From Gordius sp. MW1 (taxonomy: Eukaryota > Nematomorpha > Gordioida > Gordea > Gordiidae), in contig OZ038526.1 in NCBI GenBank assembly GCA_964036665.1, forward strand, positions 15,686,001 through 15,750,000: a stretch of DNA of 64,000 nt, in the 5' to 3' direction. The position numbers were made by a program, and so were the translations under genes. Shown in pieces: positions 1 to 10,246 of this stretch; the first letter of the stretch is position 1, and each line of letters starts with the position of its first letter. Below the pieces are notes generated by a model that ran no database searches, had not been told where the DNA came from, and saw nothing but the letters and a program-made list of their open reading frames with translations.

Positions 1-304
1 CTTTTATATATTTTTTCATGCTCTTTCACATAGAATCGAAAAAAATAAATATTTTTGCCTCAAAATTTTTCACATATTTTTCTTTGAACTGTATTCATCG
101 GGTGAAAGTTGTCGTTTTCAGACGTGGTTTCTATGATCCCAAGTAAAAATTTATCAGAATCTAAAAACTATTACTTTGAAATCATGATCGCATAGAGCAG
201 TTTTCAAAAATTAAGCACTCACGTTGCGATACAACAAACTAATCGCAACAATAAAACGTTGTCTTTTGTCAAAATGATAGTTCTCACAGCTTAAAACCTC
301 TTTT
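1..304 (+). repeat. Partial monomer at left edge (5' truncated)
   Basis: This is the last 304 bp of a monomer cut by the window edge. It enters at 'cttttatata' in the A/T-rich part. It carries private variants: 'gaactgtattcatcgggtg' instead of the usual 'gaaccgtattcatccgatg', and 'ctcacagctt' instead of 'ctcgcagctt'. Confidence 0.95.
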
Positions 305-649
305 CGGAAGTCAATCGAGGATAATAGGATTCTCAAATTGGCTTACTTTTATATATTTTTTCATGCTTTTTCACATAGAATCAAAAAAAATAAATATTTT
401 TACCTCAAAATTTTTCACATATTTTTCTAAGAACCGTATTCATCCGATGAAAGTTGTCGTTTTCAGACGTGGTTTCTATGATCCCAAGTAAAAATTTATC
501 AGAATCTAAAAACTATTACTTTGAAATCATGATCGCATAGAGCAGTTTTCAAAAATTAAGCACTCACGTTGCGATACAACAAACTAATCGCAACAATAAA
601 ACGTTGTCTTTTGTCAAAATGATAGTTCTCGCAGCTTAAAACCTCTTTT
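305..649 (+). repeat. Single 345-bp monomer before the 4-mer HOR
   Basis: This is a full-length copy of the 'ctttttcac' / 'atcaaaaaaaat' / 'ctaagaacc' class. It resembles the monomers at 30852 and 31541. It is not part of the 1352-bp tandem duplication that follows. Confidence 0.85.
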
Positions 650-2001
650 CGGAAGTCAATCGAGGATAATAGGATTCTCAAATTGGCTTACTTTTATATA
701 TTTTTTCATGCTCTTTCACATAGAATCGAAAAAAATAAATTTTTTACCTCAAAATTTTTCACATATTTTTCTAAGAACCGTATTCATCCGATGAAAGTTG
801 TCGTTTTCAGACGTGGTTTCTATGATCCCAATTTATAAGAATCTAAAAACTATTACTTTGAAATCATGATCGCATAGAGCAGTTTTCAAAAATTAAGCAC
901 TCACGTTGCGATACAACAAACTAATCGCAACAATAAAACGTTGTCTTTTGTCAAAATGATAGTTCTCGCAGATTAAAACCTCTTTTCGGAAGTCAATCGA
1001 GGATAATAGGATTCTCAAATTGGCTTACTTTTATATATTTTTTCATGCTCTTTCACATAGAATCGAAAAAAATAAATATTTTTACCTCAAAATTTTTCAC
1101 ATATTTTTCTTTGAACCGTGTTCATCCGATGAAAGTTGTCGTTTTCAGACGTGGTTTCTATGATCCCAAGTAAAAATTTATCAGAATCTAAAAACTATTA
1201 CTTTGAAATCATGATCGCACAGAGCAGTTTTCAAAAATTAAGCAATCACGTTGCGATACAAAAAACTAATCGCAACAATAAAACGTTGTCTTTTGTCAAA
1301 TTGATAGTTCTCGCAGCTTAAAACCTCTTTTCGGAAGTCAATCGAGGATAATAGGATTCTCAAATTGGCTTACTTTTATATATTTTTTCATGCTCTTTCA
1401 CATAGAATCGAAAAAAATAAATTTTTTACCTCAAAATTTTTCACATATTTTTCTAAGAACCGTATTCATCCGATGAAAGTTGTCGTTTTCAGACGTGGTT
1501 TCTATGATCCCAATTTATAAGAATCTAAAAACTATTACTTTGAAATCATGATCGCATAGAGCAGTTTTCAAAAATTAAGCACTCACGTTGCGATACAACA
1601 AACTAATCGCAACAATAAAACGTTGTCTTTTGTCAAAATGATAGTTCTCGCAGCTTAAAACCTCTTTTCGGAAGTCAATCGAGGATAATAGGATTCTCAA
1701 ATTGGCTTACTTTTATATATTTTTTCATGCTCTTTTACATAGAATCGAAAAAAATAAATTTTTTACCTCAAAATTTTTCACATATTTTTCTAAGAACCGT
1801 ATTCATCCGATGAAAGTTGTCGTTTTCAGACGTGGTTTCTATGATCCCAATTTATAAGAATCTAAAAACTATTACTTTGAAATCATGATCGCATAGAGCA
1901 GTTTTCAAAAATTAAGCAATCACGTTGCGATACAACAAACTAATCGCAACAATAAAACGTTGTCGTCAAAATGATAGTTCTCGCAGCTTAAAACCTCTTT
2001 T
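650..2001 (+). repeat. 4-mer HOR unit, copy 1 (1352 bp)
   Basis: The unit has four monomers starting at 650, 987, 1332 and 1669, with lengths 337, 345, 337 and 333. Three of them share 'aaattttttacc' (1 bp shorter) and 'cccaatttataag' (7 bp deleted next to 'ccaagtaaaaattt'). The fourth also lacks TTTT in 'gttgtcgtcaaaatg'. The full-length second monomer carries 'gtgttcatcc', 'gcacagagc', 'gcaatcacg', 'caaaaaac' and 'caaattg'. The next 1352 bp repeat the same four types in the same order. Confidence 0.93.
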
Positions 2002-3353
2002 CGGAAGTCAATCGAGGATAATAGGATTCTCAAATTGGCTTACTTTTATATATTTTTTCATGCTCTTTCACATAGAATCGAAAAAAATAAATTTTTTACC
2101 TCAAAATTTTTCACATATTTTTCTAAGAACCGTATTCATCCGATGAAAGTTGTCGTTTTCAGACGTGGTTTCTATGATCCCAATTTATAAGAATCTAAAA
2201 ACTATTACTTTTAAATCATGATCGCATAGAGCAGTTTTCAAAAATTAAGCACTCACGTTGCGATACAACAAACTAATCGCAACAATAAAACGTTGTCTTT
2301 TGTCAAAATGATAGTTCTCGCAGATTAAAACCTCTTTTCGGAAGTCAATCGAGGATAATAGGATTCTCAAATTGGCTTACTTTTATATATTTTTTCATGC
2401 TCTTTCACATAGAATCGAAAAAAATAAATATTTTTACCTCAAAATTTTTCACATATTTTTCTTTGAACCGTGTTCATCCGATGAAAGTTGTCGTTTTCAG
2501 ACGTGGTTTCTATGATCCCAAGTAAAAATTTATCAGAATCTAAAAACTATTACTTTGAAATCATGATCGCACAGAGCAGTTTTCAAAAATTAAGCAATCA
2601 CGTTGCGATACAAAAAACTAATCGCAACAATAAAACGTTGTCTTTTGTCAAATTGATAGTTCTCGCAGCTTAAAACCTCTTTTCGGAAGTCAATCGAGGA
2701 TAATAGGATTCTCAAATTGGCTTACTTTTATATATTTTTTCATGCTCTTTCACATAGAATCGAAAAAAATAAATTTTTTACCTCAAAATTTTTCACATAT
2801 TTTTCTAAGAACCGTATTCATCCGATGAAAGTTGTCGTTTTCAGACGTGGTTTCTATGATCCCAATTTATAAGAATCTAAAAACTATTACTTTGAAATCA
2901 TGATCGCATAGAGCAGTTTTCAAAAATTAAGCACTCACGTTGCGATACAACAAACTAATCGCAACAATAAAACGTTGTCTTTTGTCAAAATGATAGTTCT
3001 CGCAGCTTAAAACCTCTTTTCGGAAGTCAATCGAGGATAATAGGATTCTCAAATTGGCTTACTTTTATATATTTTTTCATGCTCTTTCACATAGAATCGA
3101 AAAAAATAAATTTTTTACCTCAAAATTTTTCACATATTTTTCTAAGAACCGTATTCATCCGATGAAAGTTGTCGTTTTCAGACGTGGTTTCTATGATCCC
3201 AATTTATAAGAATCTAAAAACTATTACTTTGAAATCATGATCGCATAGAGCAGTTTTCAAAAATTAAGCAATCACGTTGCGATACAACAAACTAATCGCA
3301 ACAATAAAACGTTGTCGTCAAAATGATAGTTCTCGCAGCTTAAAACCTCTTTT
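2002..3353 (+). repeat. 4-mer HOR unit, copy 2 (1352 bp)
   Basis: This is a tandem copy of 650-2001 with starts at 2002, 2339, 2684 and 3021 and the same lengths (337, 345, 337, 333). I found only two differences from copy 1: 'acttttaaatc' at about 2212 where copy 1 has 'actttgaaatc', and the C at about 3088 where copy 1 has 'tcttttacat' at 1736. Both copies share the rare 'gcagattaaaac' at the end of the first monomer. This points to a recent duplication or homogenisation. The last monomer is also part of the block repeated at 28452. Confidence 0.93.
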
Positions 3354-3697
3354 CGGAAGTCAATCGAGGATAATAGGATTCTCAAATTGGCTTACTTTTA
3401 TATATTTTTTCAAGCTCTTTCACATAGAATCAAAAAAAATAAATATTTTTACCTTAAAATTTTTCACATTTTTTTCTTTCAACCGTATTCATCCGATGAA
3501 AGTTGTCGTTTTCAGACGTTGTTTCCATGATAAAAAGTAAAAATTTATCAGAATCAGAAAACTATTACTTTGAAATCATGATTGCATAGAGCAGTTTTCA
3601 AAAATTAAGCACTCACGTTTGATACAACAAACTAATCGCAACAATAAAACGTTGTAGTTTGTCAAAATGATAGTTCTCGCAGCTTAAAACCTCTTTT
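3354..3697 (+). repeat. Divergent monomer class D, copy 1 (344 bp)
   Basis: D is the most diverged monomer type. Its marks are 'tttttcaagctc', 'accttaaaat', 'tttttttctttcaacc', 'gacgttgtttccatgat', 'aaaaagtaaaaa', 'aatcagaaaac', 'gattgcatag', 'cacgtttgatac' and 'gttgtagtttgtc'. The GTTGCGAT arm of the inverted repeat is lost. It follows a 333-bp monomer, exactly as D copy 5 does at 28785. Confidence 0.93.
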
Positions 3698-6454
3698 CGG
3701 AAGTCAATCGAGGATAATAGGATTCTCAAATTGGCTTACTTTTATATATTTTTCCATGCTCTTTCACATAGAATCGAAAAAAAAAAATATTTTTACCTCA
3801 AAATTTTTCACATATTTTTCTTTGAACCGTATTCATCCGATGAAAGTTGTCGTTTTCAGACGTGGTTTCTATGATCCCAAGTAAAAATTTATCAGAATTT
3901 AAAAACTATTACTTTGAAATCATGATCGCATAGAGCAGTTTTCAAAAATTAAGAACTCACGTTGCGATACAAAAAACTAATCGCAACAATAAAACGTTGT
4001 CTTTTGTCAAATTGATAGTTCTCGCAGCTTAAAACCTCTTTTCGGAAGTCAATCGAGGATAATAGGATTCTCAAATTGAATTACTTTATATATATTTTCA
4101 TGCTCTTTCACATAGAATCGAAAAAAATGAATATTTTTACCTCAAAATTTTTCACATATTTTTCTTTGAACCGTATTCATCCGATGAAAGTTGTCGTTTT
4201 CAGACGTGGTTTCTATGATCCCAAGTAAAAATTTATCAGAATCTAAAAACTTTTACTTTGAAATCATGATCGCATAGAGCAGTTTTCAAAAATTAAGCAC
4301 TCACGTTGCGATACAGCAAACTAATCGCAACAATAAAACGTTGTCTTTTGTCAAAATGATAGTTCTCGCAGCTTAAAACCTCTTTTCGGAAGTCAATCGA
4401 GGATAATAGGATTCTCAAATTGGCTTACTTTTATATATTTTTTCATGCTTTTTCACATAGAATCGAAAAAAATAAATATTTTTACATGAAAATTTTTCAC
4501 ATATTTTTCTAAGAACCGTATTCATCCGATGAAAGTTGTCGTTTTCAGACGTAATTTCTATGATCCTAAGTAAAAATTTATCAGAATCTAAAAACTATTA
4601 CTTTGAAATCATGATCGCATAGAGCAGTTTTCAAAAATTAAGCACTCACGTTGCGATACAACAAACTAATCGCAACAATAAAACGTTGTCTTTTGTCAAA
4701 ATGATAGTTCTCGCAGCTTAAAACCTCTTTTCGGAAGTCAATCGAGGATAATAGGATTCTCAAATTGGCTTACTTTTATATATTTTTTCATGCTTTTTCA
4801 CATAGAATCGAAAAAAATAAATATTTTTGCCTCAAAATTTTTCACATATTTTTCTTTGAACCGTATTCAACCGGTGAAAGTTGTCGTTTTCAGACGTGGT
4901 TTCTATGATCCCAAGTAAAAATTTATCAGAATCTAAAAACTATTACTTTGAAATCATGATCGCATAGAGCAGTTTTCAAAAATTAAGCACTCACGTTGCG
5001 ATACAACAAACTAATCGCAACAATAAAACGTTGTCTTTTGTCAAAATGGTAGTTCTCGCAGCTTAAAACCTCTTTTCGGAAGTCAATCGAGGATAATAGG
5101 ATTCTCAAATTGGCTTACTTTTATATATTTTTTCATGCTCTTTCACATAGAATCGAAAAAAATAAATATTTTTGCCTCAAAATTTTTCACATATTTTTCT
5201 TTGAACCGTATTCATCCGGTGAAAGTTGTCGTTTTCAGACGTGGTTTCTATGATCCCAAGTAAAAATTTATCAGAATCTAAAAACTATTACTTTGAAATC
5301 ATGATCGCATAGAGCAGTTTTCAAAAATTAAGCACTCACGTTGCGATACAACAAACTAATCGCAACAATAAAACGTTGTCTTTTGTCAAAATGATAGTTC
5401 TCGCAGCTTAAAACCTCTTTTCGGAAGTCAATCGAGGATAATAGGATTCTCAAATTGGCTTACTTTTATATATTTTTTCATGCTCTTTCACATAGAATCG
5501 AAAAAAATAAATTTTTTACCTCAAAATTTTTCACATATTTTTCTAAGAACCGTATTCATCCGATGAAAGTTGTCGTTTTCAGACGTGGTTTCTATGATCC
5601 CAAGTAACAATTTATAAGAATCTAAAAACTATTACTTTGAAATCATGATCGCATAGAGCAGTTTTCAAAAATTAAGCACTCACGTTGCGATACAACAAAC
5701 TAATCGCAACAATAAAACGTTGTCTTTTGTCAAAATGATAGTTCTCGCAGCTTAAAAATTCTTTTCGGAAGTCAATCGAGGATAATAGGATTCTCAAATT
5801 GGCTTACTTTTATATATTTTTTTATGCTCTTTCACATAGAATCGAAAAAAATAAATATTTTTACCTCAAAATTTTTCACATATTTTTCTTTGAACCGTGT
5901 TCATCCGATGAAAGTTGTCGTTTTCAGACGTGGTTTCTATGATCCCAAGTAAAAATTTATCAGAATCTAAAAACTATTACTTTGAAATCATGATCGCATA
6001 GAGCAGTTTTCAAAAATTAAGCAATCACGTTGCGATACAAAAAACTAATCGCAACAATAAAACGTTGTCTTTTGTCAAATTGATAGTTCTCGCAGCTTAA
6101 AACCTCTTTTCGGAAGTCAATCGAGGATAATAGGATTCTCAAATTGGCTTACTTTTATATATTTTTCCATGCTTTTTCACATAGAATCGAAAAAAATAAA
6201 TATTTTTACCTCAAGATTTTTCACATATTTTTCTAAGAACCGTATTCATCCGATGAAAGTTGTCGTTTTCAGACGTGGTTTCTATGATCCCAAGTAAAAA
6301 TTTATCAGAATCTAAAAACTATTACTTTGAAATCATGATCGCATAAGCAGTTTTCAAAAATTAAGCAATCACGTTGCGATACAACAAACTAATCGCAACA
6401 ATAAAACGTTGTCTTTTGTCAAAATGATAGTTCTCGCAGCTTAAAACCTCTTTT
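3698..6454 (+). repeat. Mosaic monomers between D copies 1 and 2
   Basis: Starts are at 3698, 4043, 4387, 4732, 5077, 5422, 5766 and 6111. The monomer at 3698 combines a 'tttttccatgctc' / A11 / 'gaatttaaaaac' / 'aagaactc' front with a 'caaaaaactaatcg' / 'caaattgatag' tail. The monomers at 4732 and 5077 carry 'ttttgcctc' and 'ccggtg'. 5422 carries 'aaattttttacc' and 'gtaacaatttataag'. 5766 is the 'gtgttc' / 'caaaaaac' type. 6111 has 'cctcaagattt' and a 1-bp-shorter 'gcataagcag'. From 5422 onward the order is repeated at 31886. Confidence 0.88.
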
Positions 6455-6798
6455 CGGAAGTCAATCGAGGATAATAGGATTCTCAAATTGGCTTACTTTT
6501 ATATATTTTTTCAAGCTCTTTCACATAGAATCAAAAAAAATAAATATTTTTACCTTAAAATTTTTCACATTTTTTTCTTTCAACCGTATTCATCCGATGA
6601 AAGTTGTCGTTTTCAGACGTTGTTTCCATGATAAAAAGTAAAAATTTATCAGAATCAGAAAACTATTACTTTGAAATCATGATTGCATAGAGCAGTTTTC
6701 AAAAATTAAGCACTCACGTTTGATACAACAAACTAATCGCAACAATAAAACGTTGTAGTTTGTCAAAATGATAGTTCTCGCAGCTTAAAACCTCTTTT
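6455..6798 (+). repeat. Divergent monomer class D, copy 2 (344 bp)
   Basis: It carries the full D signature, including 'cacgtttgatac' and 'gttgtagtttgtc'. It lies nine monomers after D copy 1 and is followed by the 'gcataaagcag' monomer. The same succession follows D copy 4 (19547) and D copy 6 (32919). Confidence 0.93.
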
Positions 6799-7488
6799 CG
6801 GAAGTCAATCGAGGATAATAGGATTCTCAAATTGGCTTACTTTTATATATTTTTTCATGCTTTTTCACATAGAATCGAAAAAAATAAATATTTTTACCTC
6901 AAAATTTTTCACATATTTTTCTAAGAACCGTATTCATCCGATGAAAGTTGTCGTTTTCAGACGTGGTTTCTATGATCCCAAGTAAAAATTTATCAGAATC
7001 TAAAAACTATTACTTTGAAATCATGATCGCATAAAGCAGTTTTCAAAAATTAAGCACTCACGTTGCGATACAACAAACTAATCGCAACAATAAAACGTTG
7101 TCTTTTGTCAAAATGATAGTTCTCGCAGCTTAAAACCTCTTTTCGGAAGTCAATCGAGGATAATAGGATTCTCAAATTGGCTTACTTTTATATATTTTTT
7201 CATGCTCTTTCACATAGAATCGAAAAAAATAAATATTTTTACCTCAAAATTTTTCACATATTTTTCTTTGAACCGTATTCATCCGATGAAAGTTGTCGTT
7301 TTCAGACGTGGTTTCTATGATCCCAAGTAAAAATTTATCAGAATCTAAAAACTATTACTTTGAAATCATGATCGCATAGAGCAGTTTTCAAAAATTAAGC
7401 ACTCACGTTGCGATACAACAAACTAATCGCAACAATAAAACGTTGTCTTTTGTCAAAATGATAGTTCTCGCAGCTTAAAACCTCTTTT
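6799..7488 (+). repeat. Two monomers linking D copy 2 to the 5-mer repeat
   Basis: Starts are at 6799 and 7144, both 345 bp. The first has 'ctttttcac', 'ctaagaacc' and the rare 'gcataaagcag' (7029). The second is near-consensus. The pair recurs at 33263-33952 (offset 26,464) and, with small deletions, at 19891-20577. Confidence 0.85.
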
Positions 7489-8908
7489 CGGAAGTCAATC
7501 GAGGATAATAGGAGTCTCAAATTGGCTTACTTTTATATATTTTTTCATGCTCTTTTACATAGAATCGAAAAAAATAAATATTTTTACCTCAAAATTTTTC
7601 ACATATTTTTCTAAGAACCGTATTCATCCGATGAAAGTTGTCGTTTTCAGACGTGGTTTCTATGATCCCAAGTAAAAATTTATCAGAATCTAAAAACTAT
7701 TACTTTGAAATCATGATCGCATAGAGCAGTTTTCAAAAATTAAGCACTCACGTTGCGATACAACAAACTAATCGCAACAATAAAACGTTGTCTTTTGTCA
7801 AAATGATAGTTCTCGCAGCTTAAAACCTCTTTTCGGAAGTCAATCGAGGATAATAGGATTCTCAAATTGGCTTACTTTTATATATTTTTTCATGCTCTTT
7901 CACATAGAATCGAAAAAAATAAATATTTTTACCTCAAAATTTTTCACATATTTTTCTTTGAACCGTATTCATCCGATGAAAGTTGTCGTTTTCAGACGTG
8001 GTTTCTATGATCCCAAGTAAAAATTTATCAGAATTTAAAAACTATTACTTTGAAATCATGATCGCATAGAGCAGTTTTCAAAAATTAAGAACTCACGTTG
8101 CGATACAACAAACTACTCGCAACAATAAAACGTTGTCTTTTGTCAAAATGATAGTTCTCGCAGCTTAAAACCTCTTTTCGGAAGTCAATCGAGGATAATA
8201 GGATTCTCAAATTGAATTACTTTATATATTTTTTCATGCTCTTTCACATAGAATCGAAAAAAATAAATATTTTTACCTCAAAATTTTTCACATATTTTTC
8301 TTTGAACCGTATTCATCCGATGAAAGTTGTCGTTTTCAGACGTGGTTTCTATGATCCCAAGTAAAAATTTATCAGAATCTAAAAACTATTACTTTGAAAT
8401 CATGATCGCATAGAGCAGTTTTCAAAAATTAAGCACTCACGTTGCGATACAACAAACTAATCGCAACAATAAAACGTTGTCTTTTGTCAAAATGATAGTT
8501 CTCGCAGCTTAAAACCTCTTTTCGGAAGTCAATCGAAGATAATAGGAGTCTCAAATTGGCTTACTTTTATATATTTTTTCATGCTCTTTCACATAGAATT
8601 GAAAAAAATAAATATTTTTACCTCAAAATTTTTCACATATTTTTCTTTGAACCGTATTCATCCGATGAAAGTTGTCGTTTTCAGACGTGGTTTCTATGAT
8701 CCCAAGTAAAAATTTATCAGAATCTAAAAACTATTACTTTGAAATCATGATCGCATAGAGCAGTTTTCAAAAATTAAGCACTCACGTTGCGATACAACAA
8801 ACTAATCGCAACAATAAAACGTTGTCTTTTGTCAAAATGATAGTTCTCGCAGCTTAAAACCTCTTTTCGGAAGTCAATCGAGGATAATAGGATTCTCAAA
8901 TTGGCTTA

Positions 8909-8990
8909 CTTTTATATATTTTTTCATGCTCTTTCACATAGAATCGAAAAAAATAAATATTTTTACCTCAAAATTTTTCACATATTTTTC
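8909..8990 (+). other. A/T-tract segment of the monomer (possible curved DNA), one per repeat
   Basis: In the reference copy this 82-bp stretch holds T6 (8919-8924), A7 (8947-8953), T5 (8960-8964), A4T5 (8970-8978) and T5 (8985-8989). The last four tracts are centred 12-13 bp apart, close to but longer than one helical turn. A/T tracts spaced this way can bend DNA, and satellite DNAs often carry them. That this segment is bent, or positions nucleosomes, is inference. The same segment holds most class-diagnostic differences: 'aaataaatattttt', 'aaataaaaaatttt', 'aaattttttacc', 'aaatatttttttacc' and 'tttttacatgc'. Confidence 0.6.
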
Positions 8991-9088
8991 TTTGAACCGT
9001 ATTCATCCGATGAAAGTTGTCGTTTTCAGACGTGGTTTCTATGATCCCAAGTAAAAATTTATCAGAATCTAAAAACTATTACTTTGAA

Positions 9089-9096
9089 ATCATGAT
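9089..9096 (+). other. ATCATGAT palindrome, once per monomer
   Basis: This perfect 8-bp palindrome in the conserved half contains the hexamer TCATGA. It occurs once in nearly every monomer. A few copies have lost it: 'ataatgat' at 10125, 23543, 25955 and 28018, 'attatcg' at 24231, 39000 and 40030, and 'cctgatc' at 58277. It provides a once-per-repeat restriction landmark; no function is implied. Confidence 0.7.
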
Positions 9097-9130
9097 CGCA
9101 TAGAGCAGTTTTCAAAAATTAAGCACTCAC

Positions 9131-9157
9131 GTTGCGATACAACAAACTAATCGCAAC
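9131..9157 (+). other. 27-bp inverted repeat GTTGCGAT-N11-ATCGCAAC, one per monomer
   Basis: The 8-bp arms are perfect reverse complements with an 11-bp A-rich centre. The element is present in nearly all monomers; this is the reference copy. It could be a dyad-symmetric protein-binding site or a stem-loop in a transcript; neither is shown by sequence alone. The arms are damaged in all seven D monomers (left arm reads GTTTGAT), in 'actactcgc' monomers (for example 8115, 9840, 16040, 34235), in 'atcgctac' copies (51107, 53516, 54890) and at 22903 (GTTGCGAG). A centre variant, 'acaaaaaacta', keeps both arms. Confidence 0.75.
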
Positions 9158-10246
9158 AATAAAACGTTGTCTTTTGTCAAAATGATAGTTCTCGCAGCTT
9201 AAAACCTCTTTTCGGAAGTCAATCGAGGATAATAGGAGTCTCAAATTGGCTTACTTTTATATATTTTTTCATGCTCTTTTACATAGAATCGAAAAAAATA
9301 GATATTTTTACCTCAAAATTTTTCACATATTTTTCTAAGAACCGTATTCATCCGATGAAAGTTGTCGTTTTCAGACGTGGTTTCTATGATCCCAAGTAAA
9401 AATTTATCAGAATCTAAAAACTATTACTTTGAAATCATGATCGCATAGAGCAGTTTTCAAAAATTAAGCACTCACGTTGCGATACAACAAACTAATCGCA
9501 ACAATAAAACGTTGTCTTTTGTCAAAATGATAGTTCTCGCAGCTTAAAACCTCTTTTCGGAAGTCAATCGAGGATAATAGGATTCTCAAATTGGCTTACT
9601 TTTATATATTTTTTCATGCTCTTTCACATAGAATCGAAAAAAATAAATATTTTTACCTCAAAATTTTTCACATATTTTTCTTTGAACCGTATTCATCCGA
9701 TGAAAGTTGTCGTTTTCAGACGTGGTTTCTATGATCCCAAGTAAAAATTTATCAGAATTTAAAAACTATTACTTTGAAATCATGATCGCATAGAGCAGTT
9801 TTCAAAAATTAAGAACTCACGTTGCGATACAACAAACTACTCGCAACAATAAAACGTTGTCTTTTGTCAAAATGATAGTTCTCGCAGCTTAAAACCTCTT
9901 TTCGGAAGTCAATCGAGGATAATAGGATTCTCAAATTGAATTACTTTATATATTTTTTCATGCTCTTTCACATAGAATCGAAAAAAATAAATATTTTTAC
10001 CTCAAAATTTTTCACATATTTTTCTTTGAACCGTATTCATCCGATGAAAGTTGTCGTTTTCAGACGTGGTTTCTATGATCCCAAGTAAAAATTTATCAGA
10101 ATCTAAAAACTATTACTTTGAAATAATGATCGCATAGAGCAGTTTTCAAAAATTAAGCACTCACGTTGCGATACAACAAACTAATCGCAACAATAAAACG
10201 TTGTCTTTTGTCAAAATGATAGTTCTCGCAGCTTAAAACCTCTTTT

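Larger units (their letters stand above)
8868..9212 (+). repeat. Reference (near-consensus) 345-bp monomer
   Basis: I used this copy as the comparison standard because it carries the majority base at nearly every variable site. It contains 61 C and 45 G (106 of 345, 30.7% G+C) and 13 CpG. In order it holds: a leading segment at 8868-8908 ('cggaagtcaatcgagg' to 'ggctta'); an A/T-tract segment at 8909-8990; a mixed segment with 'cagacgtggtttctatgatc' from about 9026; a palindrome ATCATGAT at 9089-9096; an inverted repeat at 9131-9157; and a trailing 'gcagcttaaaacctctttt'. Identical or almost identical copies recur across the window, especially from 46007 to 59084. Confidence 0.95.
7489..10246 (+). 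repeat. 5-mer HOR (1724 bp), one full and one partial unit
   Basis: Unit 1 starts at 7489, 7834, 8179, 8523 and 8868; unit 2 starts at 9213, 9558 and 9903 and then passes into the 6-mer HOR. The successive types match: 'aataggagtc' with 'tcttttacat'; then 'gaatttaaaaac' with 'aagaactc' and 'actactcgc'; then 'attgaattactttata' (1 bp shorter); then a 'ggagtc' plus 'aattgaaaa' monomer. The period from 7489 to 9213 is 1724 bp. Confidence 0.85.

Noticed and set aside
3277..3540. 87-codon open frame across a monomer junction (also at 28708; 73-codon form at 1925)
   Set aside because: It has a TTG start and spans the end of one monomer and the A/T tracts of the next. It is open because the TTTT deletion in 'gttgtcgtcaaaatg' shifts the frame. 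The predicted peptide is low-complexity, rich in F, K and I, as AT-rich sequence gives in any frame.
8866..8884. CENP-B-box-like sequence around 'ttcggaagtcaatcgagg'
   Set aside because: It starts with TTCG, but the required A and the CGGG core are not at the right spacing of the NTTCGNNNNANNCGGGN consensus, so it does not match.
8909..8925. TATA-box-like promoter in 'cttttatatatttttt'
   Set aside because: In 31% G+C DNA such strings are expected by chance, and there is no gene downstream. Satellite transcription is possible but not supported by this alone.
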